Positions 1 to 7,330 of a stretch of DNA of 47,459 nt are shown here, piece after piece. Source of the DNA: Candidatus Parvarchaeota archaeon (lineage in GTDB: Archaea; Nanobdellota; Nanobdellia; JAFCGN01); NCBI GenBank assembly GCA_017609105.1, contig JAFCEQ010000003.1, positions 1 through 47,459 on the forward strand, in the 5' to 3' direction. Positions within the stretch are counted from its first letter, which is position 1. Each line of letters begins with the position of its first letter. Both the position numbers and the translations under genes were made by a program. The notes under the pieces were generated by a model that was given only the letters and a program-made list of their open reading frames with translations, had not been told where the DNA came from and searched no databases.

Positions 1-72
1 GAAGAACTTAAAGAAATTGACAGAATAAAAAAAGAAATAGAAGAAAGACTTAAAGATCTTGAGAAAAACTAA
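1..72 (+). CDS. C-terminal end of a coiled-coil protein (partial)
   Basis: The window opens inside a reading frame that ends with TAA at 70-72. The 23 visible residues are almost all Glu, Lys, Ile, Leu and Asp in a heptad-like pattern, so this is the tail of a coiled coil. The next gene is a DUF5320-type protein, and proteins of that family often occur as neighbouring copies with a coiled-coil tail, so this may be a related copy. The body of the protein lies outside the window and the function cannot be read. Confidence 0.55.
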   Translation, partial: EELKEIDRIKKEIEERLKDLEKN

Positions 73-99
73 TTAACTTCAATTGATTAAAAAAAATAT

Positions 100-103
100 G
101 GTG
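100..103 (+). promoter_or_regulatory. GGTG ribosome-binding site deciding the DUF5320 start
   Basis: GGTG lies 10 nt before the ATG at 110. Similar spacing is seen before other genes here (for example 15271 before the ATG at 15280). It favours the ATG at 110 over the upstream TTG at 83 and the ATG at 98. Confidence 0.6.
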
Positions 104-109
104 AAAAAA

Positions 110-496
110 ATGCCAGGATATGATGGAACAGGTCCTAGGGGAAGAGGTCCTATGACAGGAAGAGGATTAGGTTATTGCGTAAAAGACGAAAATGGAAATG
201 CAAAACACCTTCCCTCTCCTCTTGAGAATTTAACAGAATTAAGAAAGGAATTCTCAAAGCTTGAGAATCTTATTAGAAATGAAAAAGCAAGTGAAAACCA
301 AAAAGAACTTTACAATGAAATAGAAAAGGTGTTAGAATACTTTAACAAAACAAATCCCGTCAAAGAGGATGTGCAAGAACCAAGAGTGTATGGCAGGGGT
401 TTTAGAAGAGGACATGGTTTTGGAAGACAAACAGAAACAAATCCAAGAGGTTTAAGAAGGCCAAGAGATGGTAGAGGAAACTACTATCGTAATTAA
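110..496 (+). CDS. DUF5320-type small Gly/Arg-rich protein
   Basis: The 128-residue product begins MPGYDGTGPRGRGPMTGRG and then has GYC, the N-terminal signature of the DUF5320 family of bacteria and archaea, whose function is not established. A charged helical middle (about residues 40-85) is followed by a tail rich in Arg and Gly (RGFRRGHGFGR near residue 100) that resembles RGG-type nucleic-acid-binding tails; that reading is inference. The start at 110 is chosen because the family signature begins there and GGTG precedes it. A T-rich run directly after the stop probably terminates transcription. The partial gene upstream may be a related copy. Confidence 0.75.
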   Translation: MPGYDGTGPRGRGPMTGRGLGYCVKDENGNAKHLPSPLENLTELRKEFSKLENLIRNEKASENQKELYNEIEKVLEYFNKTNPVKEDVQEPRVYGRGFRRGHGFGRQTETNPRGLRRPRDGRGNYYRN

Positions 497-499
497 ACC

Positions 500-514
500 T
501 TTTTTTATTTTTTT
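500..514 (+). terminator. T-rich terminator after the DUF5320 gene
   Basis: Two T runs separated by a single A begin 4 nt after the stop codon. Oligo-T tracts without a hairpin are the usual archaeal termination signal. Confidence 0.5.
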
Positions 515-560
515 GAAACAAATAATAAAATAATTAAATATTTTACAATTATTTTTCTTT

Positions 561-953
561 ATGAAAGGCGTTTATGTTCTTTTAATAAACTTGGATAAAA
601 ACATAAAAATTAGGATTGGCTCCCTCGGATTTTTAAATTTTAAAAAAGGTTTGTATGCTTATGTTGGAAGTGCTCAAAATAATCTTGAAAAAAGAGTGCA
701 TAGGCATTTAAAAAAAGAAAAAAACTTCTATTGGCACATTGATTATTTTTTGCAAAAAGCAAGTGTTATTAAAATTTTTTATAAAAAAGCAAGAAAGGAG
801 GAGGAATGCAAAACTGCAGAAAAACTAAAAAAATGTTATAAACACATTCCCAAGTTTGGGTGCAGTGATTGTAAGTGCAAAAGCCACTTATTTATTGTAA
901 ATAAAGAAATAGACAAAATCCTTAATAATTGGCATATTATTTCAGATTTTTAA
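561..953 (+). CDS. DUF123 / GIY-YIG-like nuclease family protein
   Basis: The 130-residue protein fits the DUF123 family, a GIY-YIG-related group. It has the GVYVL start (residues 3-7), GLYAYVGSA (near 31-39), the RVHRHL helix with paired basic residues, a WHIDYFL segment, and the late FGCSDCKCKSHLF motif that typifies DUF123. The Arg/His and Tyr positions are compatible with a nuclease fold, but the substrate is unknown in this family. The last 12 nt overlap the end of the convergent kinase gene. The start is the ATG at 561; an AT-rich stretch lies upstream and no clear ribosome-binding site is visible. Confidence 0.8.
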   Translation: MKGVYVLLINLDKNIKIRIGSLGFLNFKKGLYAYVGSAQNNLEKRVHRHLKKEKNFYWHIDYFLQKASVIKIFYKKARKEEECKTAEKLKKCYKHIPKFGCSDCKCKSHLFIVNKEIDKILNNWHIISDF

Positions 954-1697
954 AAAATTTTTAATATATTTTCCCCAAATGTTTCTTGCTTGTTCTCTTG
1001 AATAATCAATGCTCACACCCGCATCTGGATAAAAAATCTTTGTTCCTTTTTCTTCAAACAATTTTCTTAATCTTTTTGATTCAAAAAGCGGTTTTAATTT
1101 TAATTGGAATTCATAGTTCTCAAATATTGCATTATCTTTTTTATCTCTATTATTTAATCTTTCCATGATTTCCTCAATATTTTTTATTGTAGGTATGATT
1201 AAAAAAGTAGGCGGATTATTCAAAGCTTTTTTATTGCCAGGAAGGTTTTTAACATAATTAAAAGTTATTTTTTTCTCTTTATTCAATTTTGCTTGCAATG
1301 GTTGGTATGTTAAAGAACTTACCACACTCCTGCTTTGCAAGACGTGTATCCCTTCTTTTCTTGCAGGAAGAATTATTTTTTCATAAAGAATAGACCTATT
1401 TAATGCGTAAGCATGCGCGATTTCCTCAGCAAGGTATTTTCCTTTATTTTTTTTGGATATGAGTTCATCTCTTATAATACTTCCTGATGGTTCATAAAAA
1501 GTCGGCTCGCTTAAGTAAATCACATTATAATCAAGCAATTCCTCTAATCCCGGGTGTTCTCTGTGTTTCTTCCAATAAGGGTGGATGTCCAAAAGTTTAA
1601 GTCCTGCTTTTCTTATTTCTTCAATTATTGTTTCTGCAAAAACGCCTTTACCCACCCCATCTAAACCATCAATAATTGTTTGCGTTCCATAACTCAT
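942..1697 (-). CDS. Thymidylate-kinase-like P-loop kinase
   Basis: This 251-residue protein begins with a Walker A loop, DGLDGVGKG (residues 10-18), typical of dTMP kinases. It is followed by LSEPTFYEPSGSIIRDEL, which parallels the E-P-x-x-x-x-x-G-x-x-I-R segment that binds dTMP in thymidylate kinase. It would phosphorylate dTMP to dTDP for DNA synthesis, but it is longer than a typical enzyme (about 200-215 aa) and diverges in the C-terminal half, so another nucleoside monophosphate substrate is possible. A lid-like RLNNRDKKDN segment lies near residue 180. The gene stands alone and overlaps the tail of the convergent DUF123 gene by 12 nt. Confidence 0.75.
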   Translation of the reverse strand: MSYGTQTIIDGLDGVGKGVFAETIIEEIRKAGLKLLDIHPYWKKHREHPGLEELLDYNVIYLSEPTFYEPSGSIIRDELISKKNKGKYLAEEIAHAYALNRSILYEKIILPARKEGIHVLQSRSVVSSLTYQPLQAKLNKEKKITFNYVKNLPGNKKALNNPPTFLIIPTIKNIEEIMERLNNRDKKDNAIFENYEFQLKLKPLFESKRLRKLFEEKGTKIFYPDAGVSIDYSREQARNIWGKYIKNFLKI

Positions 1698-1833
1698 AAA
1701 ATCTTTAAAGAACTATTCTGCTTAATAAAGAATTAGATTATTTAAAATAAATAATTTAAAACAAGTTTTTATTAATTAATCGTTCTCAACAAAATACAAA
1801 CATTTTTTTAATCTTGTTTTATTATTCTTATGC

Positions 1834-2322
1834 ATGAAGTATATATTAATTGAAAGTTTTATGAATTCAAAAAAAAATTTGAAGGAATTATTTAATGATA
1901 ATCTTCTTGATTTAAAAAATCTTGAAAACAAAATTACGAATTCTTGGAGCAAGGAAACAAGCGTTTATAAGGATTATAACTCAAAAATTAAGAAGGGGTT
2001 TCCAAAATCTTATGGGCAATCTGAAGCAACTTCTTTAGTTTTAAATGAAGCACTTAATGAAAGGGGTTATGCTTCAAGAATTGTATGGATGAAATTAAAT
2101 GAACTGCCTCATTTCTTTAATGAAGTTATAATAGATTCTAAAAAAACTCAAATAGATTTAACAAGGGACGTGCTTTACTTTTTTTTGCCAAACGCTTCTT
2201 TACCTCCTGGAATTGAAAAAAAAGAATGTTTTGAAAACACAAAAGAATATTTGTTGTCCTTGCCAAGAGTTAGAAAAAAATATTTCAGATTAAAAAAAGC
2301 AATTAATAGTGAGCATTTCTAA
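1834..2322 (+). CDS. Hypothetical protein, distantly YunG-like
   Basis: The product is 162 residues long with no signal peptide or membrane segment. The middle reads YGQSEATSLVLNEALNERG, then HFFNEVII, then QIDLTRDVL. This order (Gly-Gln followed by T-S-L-V, a His with Asn, then I-D-L-T) resembles the YunG family layout, in which the first motif usually carries a Cys where this protein has Ser. The similarity is from memory of the motif and is weak, so a function cannot be given. The ATG at 1834 is the first in this frame; an overlapping ATG at 1830 is in another frame. T-rich sequence follows the stop. Confidence 0.5.
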   Translation: MKYILIESFMNSKKNLKELFNDNLLDLKNLENKITNSWSKETSVYKDYNSKIKKGFPKSYGQSEATSLVLNEALNERGYASRIVWMKLNELPHFFNEVIIDSKKTQIDLTRDVLYFFLPNASLPPGIEKKECFENTKEYLLSLPRVRKKYFRLKKAINSEHF

Positions 2323-2417
2323 AACTTTTTTTTATTAATTCATTGAATGCTTTCTAAACATCTTAAATAAAAACTAAAAAAAATAATTACTAAAAAAAAA
2401 CTAATTTGCTCCTTGCA

Positions 2418-3170
2418 TTAATCATTTTCTACGCGTGGAGCTAAAATAAATTTTAAATCAAGCTTGTCAAGTGTTTTGAATTCTACTTGCAAAGGATAAT
2501 CTGTATTAAACTTTATTAAAACCTTGTCTGTTAGTTTGCTTGCTTTATTGAATTTATCTAAATATTCTATAGCATACTTTGCTTTAGCACTCACACTATG
2601 ATCAATGCTTATAAGTGCTGGAGAATCTGTTGTTAATTCTAATTTTGTTTCACTTACATCTCCTTTACCAATCATTTTAAAAACATTATCTTCAACATTA
2701 AAAACAACGCAATCACTTACCATGCTCGCATCTTTAATCCCATCCTTGAACGTGTTTGTTTCAATTTCTAATTTAACAGGGAATTCAAGGTCTGGAATCT
2801 TTTTTGGTGTTGAAACATCATTAAGTAATGGAACAACAAATTTTCTTGTGCTCGTGCTTTTCATTATTATTTCAAGAGCATTTTTATCCGGGTTTAACTC
2901 CAGGAACACTTGGTCTGTTACACCAGCTCTCTTAAGTATTTGAACTAAGTAATCAAGATTTAATGTAATCTGTTTTTCTCCTTCAATCTTGTAATCAACA
3001 AAAGCAGTGCTTAAAAGATTAAAAACAGCCATGCTCACGCTTGCTGGGTCCATAGCAACTAATTGCAAGCCATTACTATTTATTGTGAAAGTGCCTTCTG
3101 TCGCGAGAGAACTAATAGCATCTAAACTATCTCTTAATAAAGAAACATCTCCTAATATTGCTTTAAACAT
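2418..3170 (-). CDS. pcn: DNA polymerase sliding clamp (PCNA)
   Basis: The 250-residue protein matches archaeal PCNA along its full length: FKAILGD at the start, GLQLVAMDPASVSMAVF around residues 34-50, an interdomain connector near LNDVSTPKKIPDLEFPV, and the C-terminal YPLQVEF and FILAPR segments. PCNA forms a ring around DNA (a homotrimer in most archaea) and tethers polymerase, ligase and Fen1. Only one copy is visible, consistent with a homotrimer. A TATA-like stretch lies about 30-40 nt upstream of the ATG on the minus strand. Length and motifs are normal for the family. Confidence 0.97.
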   Translation of the reverse strand: MFKAILGDVSLLRDSLDAISSLATEGTFTINSNGLQLVAMDPASVSMAVFNLLSTAFVDYKIEGEKQITLNLDYLVQILKRAGVTDQVFLELNPDKNALEIIMKSTSTRKFVVPLLNDVSTPKKIPDLEFPVKLEIETNTFKDGIKDASMVSDCVVFNVEDNVFKMIGKGDVSETKLELTTDSPALISIDHSVSAKAKYAIEYLDKFNKASKLTDKVLIKFNTDYPLQVEFKTLDKLDLKFILAPRVEND

Positions 3171-3333
3171 GAGAGTAAAAAGCTAACATCTTATTTTAAG
3201 CTTTTATATAATAAAAAAGAATAATTAAAATATAAAAAACAATAATTAAAAAAACACGAACAATAAGCATTTCTTGCTTCAAGTTTTTCCAAAAAAGCTG
3301 ATTCTTTTTTTATTTGTTCTTTTCTTTCTATGC

Positions 3334-3567
3334 TTATGCTCCTCTCATATCTCTTGGTTTCTTTAAAGTAACTAATCCAACCCATAATGCAAAAAAAGTT
3401 CCGAGAATAATGTTTGCAAAAACTGTTATGCTATCAGGAAGTGTAAATCCAATATCTACAAAATTATAAGAAGAATTCACAAAATAAAACCCGAATGCTC
3501 CTCCAACCAATCCTAACACAGGCACTAAAAATCTTAAAGTATCATCTAAATCTGCTTTTTTATTCAT
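3334..3567 (-). CDS. Small membrane protein with NKKADxDD N-terminus (twin 2)
   Basis: This 77-residue protein begins MNKKADLDDTL and has two hydrophobic segments, about residues 11-30 and 45-68, ending in a short basic tail. The gene directly upstream is also 77 residues, starts with nearly the same motif and also has two hydrophobic segments, so the pair looks like diverged duplicates. The start is well supported: GGTGA lies 11 nt before the ATG, directly after the stop of the twin gene. The Lys-Lys-Ala then hydrophobic pattern recalls the class III (pilin) signal peptides in this window, but the acidic residues just after it are not typical. Function unknown. Confidence 0.7.
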   Translation of the reverse strand: MNKKADLDDTLRFLVPVLGLVGGAFGFYFVNSSYNFVDIGFTLPDSITVFANIILGTFFALWVGLVTLKKPRDMRGA

Positions 3568-3577
3568 TTTTTCACCT

Positions 3578-3811
3578 TTAACTAAAAGTGTCTAATTCAT
3601 TGTAATTTATTAAACAATGCAAAGCATTTATTATAAGTATGACTCCCCATATTAAAGTAATTGAAGGAATTTCAGGAACATCAATTGTTTTAATTCCTAA
3701 TACAAGAAGATTTGTTATAACCTCATATCCTCCAACAAGTATTAAAGACAAGCCAAACAATCTATAAAACATTGCCATTATATCATCAAAATCTGCTTTC
3801 TTGTTAAGCAT
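3578..3811 (-). CDS. Small membrane protein with NKKADxDD N-terminus (twin 1)
   Basis: The product is 77 residues, begins MLNKKADFDDIM and has two hydrophobic segments (about residues 14-36 and 48-66). It is followed 10 nt later by its twin on the same strand, so the two are probably cotranscribed. Apart from the N-terminal NKKAD-x-DD motif and overall topology the two sequences have diverged considerably. No enzyme motif is visible. They lie upstream of pcn on the same strand, but a functional link with the clamp is not supported by anything in the sequence. Confidence 0.7.
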   Translation of the reverse strand: MLNKKADFDDIMAMFYRLFGLSLILVGGYEVITNLLVLGIKTIDVPEIPSITLIWGVILIINALHCLINYNELDTFS

Positions 3812-3880
3812 GAATATACAATATCTTTCTAAAATTTTAAATCTTTTGTTTTTTTAGAAGCATTAAATCTTTATTAAAAA

Positions 3881-4201
3881 TTAATGAATTAAACTTAAGT
3901 ATTTTTCATATAAACTTTCATCTAAGTTCTCCATTTCACTTGCGTTTTCTACTTTTATTTCAAACCCGTTTTCAAAAGGCATAACCACTCCATAAAAAAG
4001 GTATTTCTTGTTCGGAAAAAGTTTTGAAACAACACTTTTTTTTGAAATTATTATTACAATTTCTTCATCACCATCTTTTATTGTGCCTATGCCTGATTCA
4101 GAATCCAAATCAATTAAGTTTGCAACAACACTAACATACTTATCTTCTTTAGTTATGTCTTTTAAACGCTTCTCAACATGAGGTAATAATTTATATTTCA
4201 T
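3881..4201 (-). CDS. Small OB-fold-like protein
   Basis: The 106-residue protein has a basic N-terminal stretch (HVEKRLKDITKEDKY) and then alternating beta-strand-like segments: VSVVANLIDLDSESGIGTI, EEIVIIIS, KKYLFYGVVMP and GFEIKVENASEM. This strand pattern, with a turn-rich first hairpin, fits a single OB fold of the RPA type, which binds single-stranded nucleic acid. This is a fold guess from pattern, not a family match. There are no Cys residues for zinc. It lies among replication and transcription genes on the minus strand, which fits but does not prove a nucleic-acid role. Confidence 0.5.
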   Translation of the reverse strand: MKYKLLPHVEKRLKDITKEDKYVSVVANLIDLDSESGIGTIKDGDEEIVIIISKKSVVSKLFPNKKYLFYGVVMPFENGFEIKVENASEMENLDESLYEKYLSLIH

Positions 4202-4334
4202 TAATTATTAGTATGAATTAAACCCTTTTTAAGAATTATTAATTAGTTTAAATTAAACTCAAAAAGAATAAAAAGAGTTGCATAAGCAATTATTCTATGC
4301 AAAAGAACTTAACTAAGCGTTATTAATAAAAAAA

Positions 4335-4652
4335 TTAACCGTAATCCCTCCACCTATTACCGCATTTAGTGCATTTCAAGAATTTTGTTGGTGCTTCATC
4401 AGCAGCTCTTGTTTGAACAACCCAATAATAAGCTTTATTATTATTGCATTTTGAGCATTTTGTTGTTGTTATTGGAAGTTTTTCTTCTGCATCACTTACA
4501 ATGATTATCCTGTCCTTTTTTTCTCCTGAAACCTCAGTTATTTTTCCTTCTTCATGATAAAATCTTTTATCACATTTTTGACAATAAAGATAACGCTTCC
4601 CGCTCTTCCCTTTTTTAGGAACAAGAATGCTTGAACATTTAGGACAAAACAT
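4335..4652 (-). CDS. tfs: Transcription factor S (TFIIS-like cleavage factor)
   Basis: This 105-residue protein has two zinc ribbons. The N-terminal one uses C3, C6, C24 and C27; the C-terminal one uses C66, C69, C94 and C97. The catalytic hairpin carries the acidic pair D85-E86 in RAADEAP, the residues that enter the RNA polymerase active site and stimulate cleavage of backtracked RNA. Length and layout match archaeal TFS. The ATG at 4652 is preferred over a TTG three codons earlier because archaeal TFS begins with M-x-C-P-K-C. It lies near the RNA polymerase subunit gene rpo11 on the same strand. Confidence 0.93.
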   Translation of the reverse strand: MFCPKCSSILVPKKGKSGKRYLYCQKCDKRFYHEEGKITEVSGEKKDRIIIVSDAEEKLPITTTKCSKCNNNKAYYWVVQTRAADEAPTKFLKCTKCGNRWRDYG

Positions 4653-4718
4653 GTTAATCAACCATTTTTTTTAAAAAAATGCCTTTTAAATATTTTTCCA
4701 ATTATTAAATTAAAAAAA

Positions 4719-5294
4719 TTATAATCCGAAAACATTTTTTAATAACATTCTTGGAATGCCAATTAAAGGTATTTTTGCCACTGCTTTTCCAACAAGTTTA
4801 TCATAAGAAACATTCTGCTCAACTGAAAGCAAGCCAGGATTATTATCGCCGTGTGTTGTAAAAGTATTATTATCTAATTTAATAATTCTATGAATTATTG
4901 GTTCATCAAGGCCTGCGTTGAAAACAACAACATCCCCTACTTTTAATTCTGAAATATTTTTAATTGGTTTTATAATAACAGCATCACCAATATTAAGCCC
5001 TTTTTGAAAAGGCCAGGAATTAATTTCTTCAAGCGTGAAACCATTTTCTAAATACCATTGAGTGAAATCCCCTTTGTGAAGCATTGAACCGCTGAGAACG
5101 CTTGTTATATCTTTCAAACCAAAAACCCATAAAAAACCTGGAAAAAGAACGAACTTATAAATGAGATAAGTAAAAACTATGAAAAAAATATAACTCTGCA
5201 AAGTATTGTCTTCCCAATAAAATTTCCAAAATTTGCGGAAAAACTTTTTAAAAACTTCTTTAAACCTTATGATTAATTCAATACTTCTTGCCAT
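4719..5294 (-). CDS. Signal peptidase I (archaeal/ER type)
   Basis: The 191-residue protein has a basic amphipathic N-terminus, a membrane segment at about residues 34-58, then the catalytic motif LSGSM with the nucleophile near S70. Box D (GDVVVFN), IIHRI (His of the dyad) and HGDNN follow in order. A His in place of the bacterial general-base Lys marks the archaeal and ER form (Sec11 type). It removes signal peptides from secreted proteins on the outer face of the membrane. It is not the class III peptidase needed for the pilin-like proteins of the 11-22 kb locus. Confidence 0.9.
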   Translation of the reverse strand: MARSIELIIRFKEVFKKFFRKFWKFYWEDNTLQSYIFFIVFTYLIYKFVLFPGFLWVFGLKDITSVLSGSMLHKGDFTQWYLENGFTLEEINSWPFQKGLNIGDAVIIKPIKNISELKVGDVVVFNAGLDEPIIHRIIKLDNNTFTTHGDNNPGLLSVEQNVSYDKLVGKAVAKIPLIGIPRMLLKNVFGL

Positions 5295-5352
5295 TTTTTA
5301 AGTAAAAATTAATTTGAATTAATAAAGTTGTTCATAAAAAATTCTTAATTTT

Positions 5353-5610
5353 TTACTCAAGTTTTATTGAACTAAACTCTTTAATTAAGGATTCTATGGT
5401 TTTTTTTAAAACAGTAACTGGTTTTCCTTTGTTTGTTTTTATTGTTAAAGTATAATTTTCAATTAAAGGATGCTCTTTTTCATATCCCGCGAATTCAACA
5501 CTCTTATCTTCAAGAAGTTTTGAAACAAGAAGATTAAGGATTGTCTCCTTTTTTCCTTTAATTAAGATAACTAATTCATTAGTTTCAGATGAAATAACTT
5601 CTAATTCCAT
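5353..5610 (-). CDS. rpoL: DNA-directed RNA polymerase subunit Rpo11 (RpoL)
   Basis: The 85-residue protein follows the Rpo11 pattern: an N-terminal strand ending NELVILIKGKKETILNLLVSKLL, then VEFAGYEKEHPLIENYTLTI, then a helical C-terminus. It pairs with Rpo3 to form the alpha-like platform of RNA polymerase. Length is normal for the family. It is a minus-strand gene upstream of the signal peptidase and TFS genes, an arrangement compatible with one transcription unit (gaps of 58 and 66 nt). Confidence 0.88.
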   Translation of the reverse strand: MELEVISSETNELVILIKGKKETILNLLVSKLLEDKSVEFAGYEKEHPLIENYTLTIKTNKGKPVTVLKKTIESLIKEFSSIKLE

Positions 5611-5723
5611 AAAGAAGAATTACAAAAAAATTAATTTAAAAAGTTTGTGATTTAATTATTAATTTATTAATTAATAATTTTAATTACAAAAACTTAAAAA
5701 CTTGTTTTTTGATTATTATTTTT

Positions 5724-6596
5724 ATGTTGAAATCAATTTACGGAGAATTTGAGAAAAGTTTGAGAAAAAAATATTCTCAAAAAGAAGCTTTTGAAGAACT
5801 TAAAGAATATTCTACTTCAGAAAACATTGTTAGCAAATTAATAAAAAACAAAATAGTAAAAGATGAGAAAACATACTTAAAAGACCTTCATTCTTTTTTA
5901 ATTAAATACACTAAACACCAATTAAAAAATGAGTATTCTTCTGATAAAATTATCGCGCATTTAATTCAGGGTTTAGAAGATAGTGAAAAAATCGCTAATT
6001 TAATGTATGAAAGAGTAAGCGAACTCTTCAGCACTTATGATCCTGAAAAAGAAAAAGAATTAGAAAATATGAAAAAATTATCAGAGTACATAGTTAAAAA
6101 TGTTAAGCCAGGGAAGAACAAAAATGAGATGGGATGGGATTTAAACAAAGAAGAAATAATTATACTAAGAAAATTTGCTTCTGAATTACTTAATTATTTA
6201 AAATTTAAAGAAGAACTTGAGAAGTATATTGAAAGTTTAATGAAAAAATTTGCTCCGAATTTAACAATTGTTGCTGGCCCAATATTAGGAGCGAGATTAA
6301 TAAGCAATGCAGGAAGTCTTGAGAAATTAAGCAAGTTTCCGAGCAGCACGATTCAAGTTTTGGGTGCGGAAAAAGCGCTTTTCAGGCATTTGAAGAGCGG
6401 AGCAAAACCACCTAAACATGGTTTAGTTCTGCAACATCCTTTAGTTCTTTCAGCTGGTAAGAAAAAAGGAAAGGTTGCGAGAATGCTTGCAAGCAAGATA
6501 ATGATTGCTTGCAGAACAGATTATTTTAGTAAAGGGAAAAAAAAGATTGGAGAAAAATTATTGAATGAATTAAAAAATAAAATAAAAAACATTTAA
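5724..6596 (+). CDS. nop5: Nop5/Nop56-like C/D RNP core protein
   Basis: The 290-residue protein has a coiled-coil middle followed by the NOP domain: APNLTIVAGPILGARLISNAGS, then LEKLSKFPSSTIQVLGAEKA, then HGLVLQHPLV. It bridges fibrillarin and L7Ae on C/D box guide RNAs for 2'-O-methylation of rRNA and tRNA. The N-terminal domain is shorter than in many archaea. The ATG at 5724 is chosen over a TTG at 5709. Little untranslated leader is likely, since a TATA-like AT run lies about 30 nt upstream. Fibrillarin follows after 14 nt, the usual archaeal pairing. Confidence 0.93.
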   Translation: MLKSIYGEFEKSLRKKYSQKEAFEELKEYSTSENIVSKLIKNKIVKDEKTYLKDLHSFLIKYTKHQLKNEYSSDKIIAHLIQGLEDSEKIANLMYERVSELFSTYDPEKEKELENMKKLSEYIVKNVKPGKNKNEMGWDLNKEEIIILRKFASELLNYLKFKEELEKYIESLMKKFAPNLTIVAGPILGARLISNAGSLEKLSKFPSSTIQVLGAEKALFRHLKSGAKPPKHGLVLQHPLVLSAGKKKGKVARMLASKIMIACRTDYFSKGKKKIGEKLLNELKNKIKNI

Positions 6597-6610
6597 AAGG
6601 GATTAATGAA

Positions 6611-7282
6611 ATGAAAAAAAAATCAAAAAAGAATAAAGTAAGAATAAAAGAAGTTGAGTTCATTAAAGGCAGGATATACACTCATAATCTTGTTAAAGGG
6701 AATAGGGTTTATGGAGAAAAATTATTGAATAACGGGAAATTAAGAGAGTGGATTCCAAGAAGAAGTAAAATTGCTGCTGCAATAATGAAGGGAATTCAAA
6801 ATTTAGGAATAAAGAAAGGAAGCAAGGTTTTATATCTTGGTGCGGCAAGCGGGACTACTGCAAGTCATGTAAGCGATATTGTCGGAAAGGAAGGCGCTGT
6901 TTTCTGCATTGACATTGCTTACAGAGTTATCAGGGATTTAGTGCTTGTTTGCGAGAAAAGAAATAACATGTATCCTTTATTAGCAGATGCGAGCAATCCT
7001 GAAAAATATAGGGTTTTCTTCCCGAACGTGGATGTTGTTTATGAAGATGTTGCTTCAAAGAATCAAGCAGAGATTTTAATTAAAAATTGCGACTTGTTTT
7101 TAAAACCAGGTGGTTGGGCGGTTATTGCAGTTAAAGCAAGAAGCATTGATGTAACAAAGAAACCACAACAAATTTTTAATGAAATAGAAAAAAAGTTCAG
7201 AAAACATTTTACAATTATTGAAAAAACAAAATTAGAGCCTTATGAGAAAGACCACATGTTCTATGTGATGAAAAAAAAGTAA
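6611..7282 (+). CDS. flpA: Fibrillarin-like rRNA/tRNA 2'-O-methyltransferase
   Basis: The 223-residue protein shows VYGEKLL and EWIPRRSKIAAAI at the N-terminus, an SAM-binding loop YLGAASGTTASHVSD at about residue 74, FCIDIAYRV, DVVYEDVASKNQ, and PGGWAVIAVKARSID followed by the DHMF region. These match the archaeal fibrillarin fold and its catalytic Lys-Asp-Lys-His set. It is the methyltransferase of the C/D RNP, targeted by guide RNAs. It lies in an operon 14 nt after nop5. The guide RNAs were not found in this window. Confidence 0.95.
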   Translation: MKKKSKKNKVRIKEVEFIKGRIYTHNLVKGNRVYGEKLLNNGKLREWIPRRSKIAAAIMKGIQNLGIKKGSKVLYLGAASGTTASHVSDIVGKEGAVFCIDIAYRVIRDLVLVCEKRNNMYPLLADASNPEKYRVFFPNVDVVYEDVASKNQAEILIKNCDLFLKPGGWAVIAVKARSIDVTKKPQQIFNEIEKKFRKHFTIIEKTKLEPYEKDHMFYVMKKK

Positions 7283-7330
7283 GAATAAATTAAAAAATTG
7301 ATTAATCAATAATTAATAAGCACTCCTTGC

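Noticed and set aside
3191-3385. A 64-codon minus-strand frame between pcn and the twin membrane genes.
   Set aside because: It overlaps the better supported twin gene by 52 nt, has no ribosome-binding site, and its translation (many Cys, Phe and Tyr at the end) looks like random AT-rich DNA.
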